The notes under the pieces: generated by a model
What the model was told of the DNA's origin: nothing
Seen by the model: only the letters and a program-made list of their open reading frames with translations
The model's database searches: none
Shown here: positions 1-7,867 of the stretch, piece by piece
Position numbering within the stretch: the stretch's first letter is position 1
Layout: every line of letters starts with the position of its first letter
Origin: Longibacter salinarum
GTDB taxonomy: Bacteria; Bacteroidota; Rhodothermia; Rhodothermales; Salinibacteraceae
DNA: 64,000 nt
Direction of reading: 5' to 3'
Assembly: GCF_002554795.1 (NCBI RefSeq)
Contig: NZ_PDEQ01000004.1
Coordinates: 1 to 64,000 of the forward strand
Translations under genes and position numbers: made by a program

Positions 1-2
1 GG

Positions 3-110
3 TTTGGCGGCTATCGTCGCCTCATTCGAGACTATGAACGTCTTCCTGAAATGTCAGAAGCCATGGTCCGAGTGGCCATGATTAGACTCATGATCCGCCG
101 CGTTACCTAA
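3..110 (+). CDS. IS5-family transposase, C-terminal fragment (runs off the left edge)
   Basis: The open frame entering from the left edge ends at TAA 108-110 and encodes 35 residues containing YRRLIRDYERLPEMSEAM followed by a basic RLMIRR tail. This matches the conserved last segment of IS5-group DDE transposases (typically 'RRL.KDYErlp.tseAmi..AMirlMlrRL'). The catalytic part lies outside the window, so intactness cannot be judged. The stop codon is immediately followed by the terminal sequence tccgccaaacag, as is usual for compact insertion sequences whose gene reaches the inverted repeat. Family assignment rests on this short motif but the match is distinctive. Confidence 0.8.
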   Translation, partial: FGGYRRLIRDYERLPEMSEAMVRVAMIRLMIRRVT

Positions 111-122
111 TCCGCCAAACAG
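111..122. repeat. Probable right terminal inverted repeat of the IS5-family element
   Basis: The 12 bases tccgccaaacag abut the transposase stop. The same 12 bases form the right ends of the two MITE-like elements at 9737-9932 and 35954-36121, which supports reading them as the transposon terminus. The left terminus is outside the window. Confidence 0.65.
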
Positions 123-136
123 CTTCTCACACCTTC

Positions 137-180
137 ATACTTTCACACTTTCACACTTTCACACTTTCACACTTTCAAAC
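137..180. repeat. Octamer tandem repeat (TTTCACAC) directly 3' of murF
   Basis: About five copies of TTTCACAC (last copy TTTCAAAC) run up to the base before the murF stop codon; on the murF coding strand the unit reads GTGTGAAA. A degenerate relative lies downstream of gatA at 19248-19282. No hairpin or T-run accompanies it, so it does not look like an intrinsic terminator. Confidence 0.75.
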
Positions 181-1812
181 CTATTCCTCTAGTTGATCCG
201 GGAGGTCGTTTTCGTACAGCACGATGTCGCCTTCTCGCAGATAAGTCTGGAGAAACTCCTGTGCGTCGAATAGCGACGAGAAGACCTTGGTCTGGTGCTC
301 CGGGAATCCGGCCTCGCGAAGGCCTTCACGGATGGGTTCCGTCTGATCCGGACCGACGAGAACAGCCAGGTCGAGCTTGTTTTCCGCGATGTGTACCCCG
401 AATTGCTTGTTTTCACCCCATTGCCGCTCGCCCAACTCGACCATGCCTGGCGTCACGATGACGCGGCGGCCGCCATTCATCTGGCCCAGAATCTCTACGG
501 CATTTCGAGCACCGACGGGATTTGAGTTGAATGCGTCGTCAATCACCGTGATGGCGCCGCGCTGACGGAGCTCAAGGCGATGCTCGACCGGGTCCACCCG
601 CCGGATGGCGTGTGCCATGGCGCGGAGACGGAGCCCCATCGAGCGCGCGACGGCGATAGCGAGCAGAATGTTGACCACGTTGTGCCGCCCCAGCAGTCGG
701 GTCCGAAATTCTGCCTCCGCCCCGGTGTCGTCCTGGACGGTGAATCGGGTACCGCTGGTGTCGTACGAAATGTTCGAAGCCGTGATTTTCGCGTCTGGAT
801 GGTCCTCCAGGCTAACGCCCCAGATCGGCCCGTCGGCTCGCTCCCGCATCGCTTCGACACGCGGATCATCTAGATTCAGTACGGCCGGTCCTCCCGGTGC
901 CGTATGCTCAACAAGTGTCCCTTTCTCCTGCGCGATGGCGTCCTGCGTCCCCATCGTCTCGAGATGGGCGATGCCGATCGTCGTCACGACCGAGGTATCC
1001 GGTCGCGCGATATCCGTGAGCTCCTCGATGTCTCCCGGGTAGCGGATTCCGTACTCGAGAACCAGGACCTGATGCTCCGGCCGCAATTTGTTGTTTACGA
1101 CAATGCAGATCCCCATTGGGGTGTTGTACGAACTCGGCGTCGCCAGCACATTAAACTTCTGACGCAGAAGCTCTGCCAGAATAAATTTGGTGCTCGTCTT
1201 CCCGTACGAGCCGGTGATGCCGATGACGTGCAAGTCGGAGCGTTCCTGAAGCTTCGCGCGGGCCTGCCGCTTGTATCCTTCTTGAATGCTCGTTTCGACC
1301 GGCGTCATCAGACCCGCGGCCATGGCGACCCAGATCGGTGCAGCAAGGTCAGCAACGAAGAGCCCCAGTAGGTACCAGAAAGCCCCGGAAGCATCTCCTG
1401 TGCCCCACCCGACCCATCCGCCGACAACGACGGGAATTGCCGACACCACGCCGGCCGTTACGGCAAGACGCGTCATGCGCGACGTGAACGCGAGCGGCTT
1501 CTTCTGCTGTGTGCTGCGATACCGCTTCGACGAGATAAACGCCCCGGTCCACAGCACGAACGCACCCGCGGCCACCCATCCGGGCGTCAAAAATGCAAAC
1601 CCGGCCGCTGCGGCCAGCAAGATCGCGACACCAGCGACGTGCGAAACCCGGACGACGGCATCCGTGATGTGGCTCGTGCACCAGTTCGCAAAACGATCCA
1701 GCTTGTATGTTTCCAGCTGAAAGACGTGGAGGAAGAAGCGCACCCGGCGCATGGTGCGCCACCCGGCGAACAGGGAGGCCAGAAGAGCAAGGACGAGGAG
1801 CAGGACGGTCAT
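181..1812 (-). CDS. murF: Membrane-anchored Mur ligase, MurF-like (UDP-MurNAc-tripeptide--D-Ala-D-Ala ligase)
   Basis: A 543-residue protein. MurF adds D-Ala-D-Ala to the UDP-MurNAc-tripeptide using ATP, the last cytoplasmic step of peptidoglycan precursor synthesis. The ATP-binding loop GITGSYGKTST is at residues 198-208, followed by the central-domain region NTPMG and ATTIGIAHLE-type Mur ligase signature, then the C-terminal domain start DDAFNSNP and VIVTPGMVELG. Unusually, residues 1-170 hold four to five hydrophobic segments (about 3-19, 57-93, 114-135, 142-168) instead of the soluble UDP-binding domain of classical MurF (about 450 residues). The ligase core argues for MurF; a paralogous membrane Mur ligase acting on another acceptor cannot be excluded. 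The alpha/beta hydrolase gene lies 63 bp upstream on the same strand, possibly cotranscribed. Confidence 0.8.
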   Translation of the reverse strand: MTVLLLVLALLASLFAGWRTMRRVRFFLHVFQLETYKLDRFANWCTSHITDAVVRVSHVAGVAILLAAAAGFAFLTPGWVAAGAFVLWTGAFISSKRYRSTQQKKPLAFTSRMTRLAVTAGVVSAIPVVVGGWVGWGTGDASGAFWYLLGLFVADLAAPIWVAMAAGLMTPVETSIQEGYKRQARAKLQERSDLHVIGITGSYGKTSTKFILAELLRQKFNVLATPSSYNTPMGICIVVNNKLRPEHQVLVLEYGIRYPGDIEELTDIARPDTSVVTTIGIAHLETMGTQDAIAQEKGTLVEHTAPGGPAVLNLDDPRVEAMRERADGPIWGVSLEDHPDAKITASNISYDTSGTRFTVQDDTGAEAEFRTRLLGRHNVVNILLAIAVARSMGLRLRAMAHAIRRVDPVEHRLELRQRGAITVIDDAFNSNPVGARNAVEILGQMNGGRRVIVTPGMVELGERQWGENKQFGVHIAENKLDLAVLVGPDQTEPIREGLREAGFPEHQTKVFSSLFDAQEFLQTYLREGDIVLYENDLPDQLEE

Positions 1813-1875
1813 GCGAGGCGTGCAGCAGAAGAACGAAGGGGCAGAAAGATGGGAGCCGACGGAGCAGCATGCCGT

Positions 1876-2691
1876 CTATCCAGATGCGGGATCGCCGTCC
1901 CGCTCCTTGTTGACACCGGCGTTTTCGAGGAAATAGCGGGTCGCGGACAAAACCGTCGAGGGTTCATCAAGATAACCGTAATGCCCTGCGCCCTCAAGCT
2001 CCACGACACCACAGTCCGACAACGCGTCTTTCAGGTGCTCAATCTGCGGTCGCGTGACGGCTGTATCCTCCGTTCCCCAGAAAATGAGTGTGGGTACATC
2101 GATACGATGAACGGGGCCATCCAGCGTGTGTGTGACGGTCTTGACGAACGTTTCACGCATGACACCAGAGGCCTGATTATAGTCGGTCGAACCAAGCGAG
2201 CGCCACAGAATCGTATGGCGGAGCCAGTCTTCAGCAGGTTCTCGCAGCGGCGACGGCAGAGCCATGACCGGAGCCTTCAGCGTCTTCGCCAATGTCGCCT
2301 TTGCACGCGTCGACCAGGACCGTTCCGGCGTGATGCCAGAGGGGCTAACGAGAACGAGTCGATCGACGACCTCAGCGTACGGATCAGTGGCCGCCATGTA
2401 CAACCCGATGCGACCACCATTCGAATGACCGAAAATGGTCACCTTTCCTCCAATAACGTTGTTGATGTACGCCAAAAGCAGGTCTGCATGCTCTGGAACG
2501 CCCCATGGCTCCGGCGGCGGAGGCGACTCTCCATGTCCCGGCAAGTCAATATTATGTATCCTGAAGCGACCGGAGAGTCCATCCGCGACGGGCTGCATAT
2601 TCCGGGCATTGCTACCCCACCCGTGAAGCAAAATTACGGGCGGGGCATCGACCGGACCGCTATCGTCGATATGTAGGTCCTGGTACGTCAC
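1876..2691 (-). CDS. Alpha/beta-hydrolase fold protein
   Basis: A 271-residue soluble alpha/beta hydrolase. The oxyanion-hole motif HGWG is at residues 23-26, the nucleophile elbow is GHSNGG with Ser90, the acid is likely the Asp in FWGTEDTAV (about 216), and the catalytic His is in GAGHYGY (about 248), so the Ser-Asp-His triad is complete. The substrate cannot be told from sequence; related proteins are esterases, C-C hydrolases or haloperoxidase-like. There is no signal peptide, so it is cytoplasmic. It precedes murF on the same strand. Start at ATG 2691. Confidence 0.85.
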   Translation of the reverse strand: MTYQDLHIDDSGPVDAPPVILLHGWGSNARNMQPVADGLSGRFRIHNIDLPGHGESPPPPEPWGVPEHADLLLAYINNVIGGKVTIFGHSNGGRIGLYMAATDPYAEVVDRLVLVSPSGITPERSWSTRAKATLAKTLKAPVMALPSPLREPAEDWLRHTILWRSLGSTDYNQASGVMRETFVKTVTHTLDGPVHRIDVPTLIFWGTEDTAVTRPQIEHLKDALSDCGVVELEGAGHYGYLDEPSTVLSATRYFLENAGVNKERDGDPASG

Positions 2692-2945
2692 AAAGAGAGC
2701 GGCAAAAGATGAGGAGCACGAGCAGATAGATCGTTCGGGAAACCATCCTGTTAAGGTAGCGTTCCACCTTCTTGAAACTCATCGTCACCCCGTCTCCGCC
2801 CCACGTACCGGTACGTTTTCGGTGCGTATCCTTCCATCAGTCCAAGATTGGTAAGGTCTGGCGTTGACGATCTCCGTTCCGCGTTGTATCCTCCCTAGCA
2901 CTACTCGGAGGTTCGCGGAAACGAGTCCCCGAGGATCATCCCTCG

Positions 2946-3238
2946 CCGATGCCCTCGCATCGGTCTGTATCCCCTCGCGGTTCCTGCTGCCACCGTATGT
3001 AGCACATGTACGGTGAAAGCGAACGGATCCTAGCATGTCGTATCGCAATGATTCGTCACGCCGCATCAAGGATGCGTTGCATGTACCCGCCCCCGGGTTG
3101 TCACGTGCCGTCTTGGCACGATCAGCCATGGTCTGCGGATGTCGTGTGACGCCACCATGCCCGCCGGCAGCCTAACGACACACATGCATTCCTGCTGGCG
3201 AGGCTGATCGACGAGGTACCTCACGGCTTCCGCCGAGG
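2946..3238 (+). ncRNA. Candidate structured RNA (cluster of about eight hairpins)
   Basis: Within 293 bases these perfect or near-perfect stems can be read: CCGATG/CATCGG (2946-2963), CACCGTA/TACGGTG (2991-3015), CGCATC/GATGCG with a 3-base loop (3062-3076), ACCCG/CGGGT (3085-3098), CGTGCC/GGCACG with a 5-base loop (3104-3120), TGCC/GGCA (3158-3169), palindrome GAGGTACCTC (3213-3222), and CCT..CGGC/GCCG..AGG (3219-3238). No RNase P, tmRNA or SRP signature was found. The strand is unknown because stems are symmetric; plus is assumed because rho follows. It could be a long rho leader, an independent RNA, or chance in decayed DNA. Confidence 0.3.
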
Positions 3239-3437
3239 TTCGTCGCGATCACCGTAGACCTGGAGTTAATTTTACCGTTCTCGCGGGATAGACGATGTTC
3301 GGGCCTGCTGGTCCATTGCCCGCCGAAGCCCCGTATGGCGAGGGGCCTTTACCCAGTTGCAGCATGGCATACGGTAGACGTTATAGCTGCACCACCTGAC
3401 GGCCCGATGCATTCGCCGTTGCATGTCATGCAGGCAT

Positions 3438-3503
3438 CGAGGTTCAACCTCGCTGGTTGAACACAGCCGGTGTCTGCCACGCGACATCTTAAGTACCTTT
3501 TTT
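3438..3503 (+). promoter_or_regulatory. Mutually exclusive hairpins and terminator-like element in the rho leader
   Basis: Stem A, CGAGGTT/AACCTCG with a one-base loop (3438-3452), and stem B, GTTCAACC/GGTTGAAC with a five-base loop (3442-3462), share bases and cannot form together. A third stem, GGTGTC/GACATC (3469-3488, one G-U pair), is followed by six Ts at 3498-3503. Such an arrangement resembles an attenuator or riboswitch-like switch about 170-230 bases before the rho start codon. rho autoregulation by leader attenuation is known in E. coli; any such role here is inferred. Confidence 0.35.
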
Positions 3504-3672
3504 ATCTGGATCTTACACCCGTAGCATATCGGCGGCCGGCCGTCTTGGACCGGTATCTGTCGTACGCCCACCATGCTCCCCCGTCCCATAGGGCTACAGC
3601 ACGAGCTTAGCGTACAGCGACGCGTCCACCTCATTCGGCTGCCGAGTCGATCAATCACCTTCTTTCCGTCTT

Positions 3673-4785
3673 ATGTCAGATAAATCGTTTCGCCGGCTCC
3701 TCGAACTCATCGGTGATAAGAAGTACGGCTTCATGCGGGAAATGCGGCCTGACCTTCCCAAGGATGATGACGATCCGTTCATGCCGCCTCCGCTTATCCG
3801 CAAGTTCAATCTTCGAGACGGTGTTCTCATCGAAGGATCGCTGAAGCCCGGCCGCAAGGGTGGAATGCAGGTAGGTTGGATCGACACCGTGATGGGCGTT
3901 CCCCCGAAGGAATGGGCCCAGAAGAAAGACTTCGATCACGGCTCGATCATCTACCCGGATGAGAAGCTGAACCTCATCACCGGGCCGGAAGACATTTCGA
4001 TGCGTGTCGTCGATCTCGTCGCCCCAATCGGAAAAGGGCAGCGGGCCTTGATCGTCGCGCCTCCGCGTGCTGGTAAAACCGTCCTGTTGAAGAAGATGGC
4101 GGCCGGTATTTCCCAGAATCACGAGGACGTCGAACTCGTCGCCCTCCTGGTTGACGAGCGTCCCGAAGAGGTCACGGATTTCCGCCGGACGACCAACGCA
4201 CAGGTCTTCGCGTCGTCAAACGACCGCGGCGAAGACAACCACGTCCGCGTGTCGACCCTCGCCCACGAGTACGCCAAGCGCCTCGTCGAACTCGGCAAGG
4301 ACGTCGTGATGCTCCTCGACTCGCTCACCCGTCTCGGGCGGACGTTCAACCTTGCCATTGATGGGAGCGGTCGTACCCTCTCCGGTGGCCTGGACGCGAA
4401 AGCTCTGAAGGTGCCACGTCAAATTTTTGGCGCCGCGCGAAATATTGAAGGCGGCGGGTCGCTCACCATCATCGCCACGGCGCTGATCGAAACCGGCAGC
4501 CGAATGGACGATGTGATCTTCGAGGAGTTCAAAGGCACGGGTAACTCCGAGATCGTGCTCGACCGCGAGATGGCCGATAAGCGCATCTACCCGGCGATCA
4601 ACCTCCGCGAAAGCGGTACGCGAAACGAGGAACGCCTCCTCGGCCAGGCGCGCATCCAGAAGCACAACAAGCTCTTCCGCGCGCTCAACTCCCGTTCGCC
4701 GGTCGACGCGATGCAGGCGCTGCTCCGCCACCTGCGCAACAGCCCGACCAATCTGCACTTCCTCAACGAGTTTGTGCCGGAATAA
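3673..4785 (+). CDS. rho: Transcription termination factor Rho, short form
   Basis: A 370-residue hexameric RNA helicase that terminates transcription. The cold-shock-like RNA-binding domain spans about residues 40-110 ([20 protein letters not shown] region), the Walker A loop APPRAGKTV is at 129-137, Walker [14 protein letters not shown] near 210-222, and the Q/R-loop and C-terminal region ([35 protein letters not shown]) are intact. Typical Rho proteins have about 420 residues; this one starts almost at the RNA-binding domain and lacks the N-terminal Rho_N helical subdomain. The upstream frame is closed by stop codons, so the short N-terminus seems real. It is followed by an intrinsic terminator at 4826. 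Confidence 0.95.
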   Translation: MSDKSFRRLLELIGDKKYGFMREMRPDLPKDDDDPFMPPPLIRKFNLRDGVLIEGSLKPGRKGGMQVGWIDTVMGVPPKEWAQKKDFDHGSIIYPDEKLNLITGPEDISMRVVDLVAPIGKGQRALIVAPPRAGKTVLLKKMAAGISQNHEDVELVALLVDERPEEVTDFRRTTNAQVFASSNDRGEDNHVRVSTLAHEYAKRLVELGKDVVMLLDSLTRLGRTFNLAIDGSGRTLSGGLDAKALKVPRQIFGAARNIEGGGSLTIIATALIETGSRMDDVIFEEFKGTGNSEIVLDREMADKRIYPAINLRESGTRNEERLLGQARIQKHNKLFRALNSRSPVDAMQALLRHLRNSPTNLHFLNEFVPE

Positions 4786-4825
4786 TACCGGTTCACATTC
4801 GAACGTCCACGTATCGTGGATGACG

Positions 4826-4857
4826 GCGGCTCAGCCTTTAGGGTTGAGCCGCTTTTC
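4826..4857 (+). terminator. Intrinsic terminator after rho
   Basis: Stem GCGGCTCA/TGAGCCGC around a ten-to-eleven-base loop, followed by TTTTCT. It lies 41 bases after the rho stop codon. Confidence 0.85.
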
Positions 4858-5060
4858 TATGATCTGCGCACGCGCCCAAGACCTGCGTACGATCGCATTC
4901 CGTCCAGATGGACGTCGACAAGTGCAAGTCGAAGCCAGACGCTGTTCCAGCGTACGTTATGTTTTCGGTCCGGCGTGGGTCTTACAGATAGGCGCCAAGC
5001 ATATCCAGCGCCCCGAACCTACGATTCGAAGGCCTCTCCTGACGACACGCCCGCGACTGC

Positions 5061-5849
5061 ATGTCCGAAACCACGAGCGAAGAATCCGTTGACGAACCGG
5101 CATCCGAACACACCCCTTCGAAGGAAACGACCAACGAACCCCTCGCCCCGCTCATGTACGTCCCGATTCACGAGTGGGACCCGGACGACCGCCCGCGCGA
5201 GAAGCTGATGCAACAGGGTCCGTCCGTACTCTCGGATGCTGAGCTCTTGGCCCTCCTTCTCGGGACGGGCACGCGGACGAGCGACGGACCGATCTCGGCC
5301 GTTCAACTTGGGCGTGCTGTGCTCAGCACCTTCGGTTCCCTCCACTCTCTTTCGAAGCGAGCGTTGAAGGAGCTCACGCGCGTCCCCGGGATTGGACCGG
5401 CGAAAGCGTCCACCCTGATGGCTGGATTTGAAATGGGTCGGCGCGCCGCCTCTCAGACATCCGGCGAACGCGTCCAGGTCACGTCCCCCGCAGATGTCGC
5501 CGCCGTCTACGGTCCGCTCATGCGCGACCTCAAAAAGGAAATCTTCAAGGTGGTCCATCTGAACACGGCGAATGTCATACTAAACGACTACACCGTCAGC
5601 GAAGGTGGACTTGCCGCCAGTATCGTCGAGCCGCGCGCCGTGTTTGAAAAAGCGATTCTCGACAACGCCGCCTCCGTCATCTGCCTGCACAATCACCCGT
5701 CCGGCAATCTGGAGCCGAGCCGCGAGGATATTCGCATTACGCGCCAGCTTGTGGATGCCGGCGGCCTGATGGGCATCCCGATTCAGGACCACATCATCAT
5801 CGCGGGCGACAGCTTCACTTCTCTCGCCTCTCGAGGCGTCATCAGCTGA
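5061..5849 (+). CDS. radC: RadC family JAB-domain protein (UPF0758)
   Basis: A 262-residue protein. Residues 1-30 are an acidic Ser/Thr/Glu-rich extension; about 37-130 is the helix-hairpin-helix-containing UPF0758 N-domain with TRVPGIGPAKA; about 140-262 is the RadC/JAB MPN domain. The JAMM metal motif is complete: HNHPSGNLEPSRED gives His210, His212, Ser220 and Asp223. The biochemical role of RadC is unsettled; the fold predicts a metal-dependent hydrolase with nucleic-acid association. It is monocistronic between the rho terminator and the convergent aroK. The start at ATG 5061 keeps the acidic tail; a later start would cut nothing conserved before residue 34. Confidence 0.92.
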   Translation: MSETTSEESVDEPASEHTPSKETTNEPLAPLMYVPIHEWDPDDRPREKLMQQGPSVLSDAELLALLLGTGTRTSDGPISAVQLGRAVLSTFGSLHSLSKRALKELTRVPGIGPAKASTLMAGFEMGRRAASQTSGERVQVTSPADVAAVYGPLMRDLKKEIFKVVHLNTANVILNDYTVSEGGLAASIVEPRAVFEKAILDNAASVICLHNHPSGNLEPSREDIRITRQLVDAGGLMGIPIQDHIIIAGDSFTSLASRGVIS

Positions 5850-5891
5850 CCCGTGCTCTGCTCACTGGTGTTGCCCTCACGCGGCACCACG

Positions 5892-6449
5892 TCAGCCGAC
5901 GTTGTGGACCTCCCCGCGATGCTTCCACACTGTGGCGATTTCGTCGATGACCGACGCGACGACGTCGGGCTCCCGATCGGCATCGACCACGGCGTGAACC
6001 TGCTCGTACGCCGCGCGACGCTCCGACAGCATCTGCTCGATCCGCCGCCGCATGGCCTGCCGGGCGAGCGGCTGCTCATTCTCATCCTGAAGCAGCGGTC
6101 GGTGGTCTGCTTCATCCGCCACACGATCCAGGATGGTGTCCGCATCGACCTGTAGCGTCACGACGAGACCGTGCTCCATCGCCCAGTCTCGATTCTCTTT
6201 GCTCACGATCGTTCCTCCACCAAGTGAGACGACAACATCGTCGTTTTCAGCCGTCGCCCAGAGCGCTTTTGTCTCCCGCTGCCGGAAGCCGAGCTCACCC
6301 TCTATAGCAAAAATCTCCGGGACGGATCGGTTGGCTTCATCCTCGATGGCGTCATCCAAATCGAGAAAGTCGAGATCCCGACGCTCGGCGACGAGAGGAC
6401 CAACGGTCGACTTCCCGCTCGCCATGAAACCGGACAGGTAAATGCGCAT
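5892..6449 (-). CDS. aroK: Shikimate kinase
   Basis: A 185-residue kinase that phosphorylates shikimate at O3 in the chorismate pathway. P-loop [11 protein letters not shown] is at the N-terminus, DLDDAIE holds the Asp that binds shikimate, the Arg in FRQRETKAL and the GGG motif (SLGGGTIV) line the substrate pocket, and RRPLL-type lid residues appear as DHRPLLQD. The start MRIYLSGF at 6449 was chosen because the P-loop begins right after it, as in the family; the frame is open further upstream but that would overlap truA. It diverges from truA with a 43-bp shared promoter gap. A second chorismate pathway gene, aroA, lies at 22760. Confidence 0.93.
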   Translation of the reverse strand: MRIYLSGFMASGKSTVGPLVAERRDLDFLDLDDAIEDEANRSVPEIFAIEGELGFRQRETKALWATAENDDVVVSLGGGTIVSKENRDWAMEHGLVVTLQVDADTILDRVADEADHRPLLQDENEQPLARQAMRRRIEQMLSERRAAYEQVHAVVDADREPDVVASVIDEIATVWKHRGEVHNVG

Positions 6450-6492
6450 TGCGACAGGTGCTGTCTTATATGCCTGGTTCGATTCGGTCGAT

Positions 6493-7245
6493 ATGCCGCG
6501 CTTCAAACTTCTCATTGAGTATGATGGAACGGATTTCCATGGCTGGCAGATCCAGCCCGATGTTGTAACCGTACAGGGCGCGCTCGAAGACGCCCTGCAG
6601 ACCATCTTCTCCGAGAGCATCCGGCTGACCGGGTCTGGACGCACCGATGCGGGTGTTCATGCTCGCGGTCAGATCGCGCACGTCGACCTCCCCGAGGGAA
6701 CCGATCCATTCCGTCTCCGCGGCTCATTGAACGGTCTCACACCCGACGCCATCGCCGTTCGTCACATTGAGCAGACGCACGAAAGCTTTCACGCCCGATA
6801 CGACGCCCGGCGTCGGCGCTATCACTACCACATCCACACCCAGCCCTGCGCGCTCGACCGGTTCACGCGCACCCTCGTGCGCCCCATTCCGGACGTGCAG
6901 CTCATGAACAAAGCCGCTCCCGACTTGCTCGGCGAACAGCACTTCGGTGCATTTTGCATCACGCAGTCCGACACAGAGAATCGCGTCTGCCATATGTACG
7001 AAGCGAACTGGGTCGAAGAAGAAAGACGCGGCTTCTGGCGTTTCGAAATTGAAGGCAATCGCTTCCTCCACGGAATGGTACGAGCGATTGTGGGCACACT
7101 CGTCGAAATCGGTCGGGGACAGCGCCCCGTCGACGACCTCCCGCGGCTGCTGTCCACACGTGACCGCCGGGAAGCCGGCCCGTCCATGCCGCCTGAGGGT
7201 CTGGTACTGGAGAACGTGGGATACGACTCACCCTCGGATCTGTAA
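6493..7245 (+). CDS. truA: tRNA pseudouridine(38-40) synthase TruA
   Basis: A 250-residue enzyme that isomerises uridines 38-40 of the tRNA anticodon stem-loop. The catalytic Asp lies in [13 protein letters not shown], preceded by the N-terminal [19 protein letters not shown] family signature, and [19 protein letters not shown] is the conserved C-terminal motif. The start at ATG 6493 matches the usual N-terminus; an ATG at 6442 in frame would add 17 residues and overlap aroK. Length is normal for the family (about 245-270). Confidence 0.95.
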   Translation: MPRFKLLIEYDGTDFHGWQIQPDVVTVQGALEDALQTIFSESIRLTGSGRTDAGVHARGQIAHVDLPEGTDPFRLRGSLNGLTPDAIAVRHIEQTHESFHARYDARRRRYHYHIHTQPCALDRFTRTLVRPIPDVQLMNKAAPDLLGEQHFGAFCITQSDTENRVCHMYEANWVEEERRGFWRFEIEGNRFLHGMVRAIVGTLVEIGRGQRPVDDLPRLLSTRDRREAGPSMPPEGLVLENVGYDSPSDL

Positions 7246-7308
7246 CTCTTACCGTAGGGCTACACGTTGTATTGGCGAGACTTCACGCAGGACACCACGC
7301 GTTTGGAT

Positions 7309-7398
7309 CCTTTGTGGCGGATGAATCAACAGCCAGAAAGGGTAGACCTTGAGGAGGTCAGCGCCACTGTGGTGGCCGGAGACCGTCTGCCAAACCGC
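7309..7398. repeat. Possible degenerate third MITE copy
   Basis: The left edge cctttgtggcgga matches the MITE terminus cctgtttggcgga at 11 of 13 positions and the right edge tctgccaaaccgc matches its inverse at 10 of 13. The interior shows little similarity to the other copies and the element is only 90 bp, so this may be chance. Confidence 0.25.
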
Positions 7399-7427
7399 TT
7401 CTCTGACGTTCATCAACGCGCCCAACC

Positions 7428-7610
7428 ATGAACGACCTATCGACCATTCTCCGATGGATCATCATCGGTATCCTTATCATGATCGGGCTCAGCGTCCTCG
7501 GCATTATCGCTGACATCGCGGTTGCCGTGCTCGGGTTCGGCATCAAGCTGCTCGCTCTTGTCCTGATCGCGGTGATCATTGTGAAGGTCGTCGACCGACT
7601 CCTCGGCTGA
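7428..7610 (+). CDS. Small hydrophobic membrane protein, 60 residues
   Basis: ATG at 7428 opens a 60-residue protein that is almost wholly hydrophobic: one or two membrane segments over residues 8-55, with Lys/Arg/Asp only at the ends (KVVDRLLG). No family was recognised. A real gene is likely because the composition is typical of small membrane proteins and unlike out-of-frame noise, and because it fills the space between truA and the arginine deiminase gene. No function is proposed. Confidence 0.55.
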   Translation: MNDLSTILRWIIIGILIMIGLSVLGIIADIAVAVLGFGIKLLALVLIAVIIVKVVDRLLG

Positions 7611-7867
7611 GCATCCCGCCTCAAGCTGAAATTCTGGGAGAACGAGAGCGTCCGAATCCTTCGGCACTTCTCTGCGATAGGTAGAAATTGGGCGTTCCGT
7701 AACCGAGGTTTTGTCTACGTGCTGAGCGACGTGACGCACAACCTCCAGTAATCTGGAAGCGGTTTCGGAGCAACATGCCCTCTGGATCGTTGAGCAACGA
7801 CGGTTGACGGTTCGTCTTTTCATCAGCCCGTATCTCTCGTCCACTCCCTCATCAGTTCCTACCGTCT
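7611..7867. other. Intergenic, no feature seen
   Basis: 257 bp between the small membrane protein and the arginine deiminase gene. No convincing terminator, promoter or repeat was seen. Confidence 0.4.

Larger units (their letters stand above)
2692..3672. other. 981-bp gene-free region upstream of rho, rich in inverted repeats
   Basis: No frame here resembles a known protein; the reading frames present are short, Arg/Cys-rich and read like noise. What stands out is the density of perfect short inverted repeats: palindrome CGTACCGGTACG at 2804-2815, a cluster at 2946-3238, TGCATGTCATGCA at about 3420-3432, and overlapping alternative stems at 3438-3462. It separates the divergent hydrolase and rho genes and so must contain both promoters. 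Confidence 0.6.

Noticed and set aside
1639-2676. A 345-codon open frame on the plus strand
   Set aside because: It is antisense to the 3' parts of the Mur ligase and hydrolase genes, whose products have full catalytic motifs; its translation is Arg-rich and unlike any family.
2785-3129. Minus-strand frame of 114 codons upstream of rho, considered as a decayed group II intron or maturase piece
   Set aside because: A segment near 2991-3020 recalls a domain V helix, but the expected stem with its GAAA tetraloop and bulge is not formed, and no reverse transcriptase motif (YADD) is present.
3272-3658. Cys-rich 128-codon minus-strand frame
   Set aside because: Scattered cysteines without CxxC spacing; overlaps the structured leader of rho; no start signal.
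5018-5045. Possible tRNA T-arm (ttcgaa core) upstream of radC
   Set aside because: No acceptor, D or anticodon stem can be built around it; no tRNA gene was found in the window.
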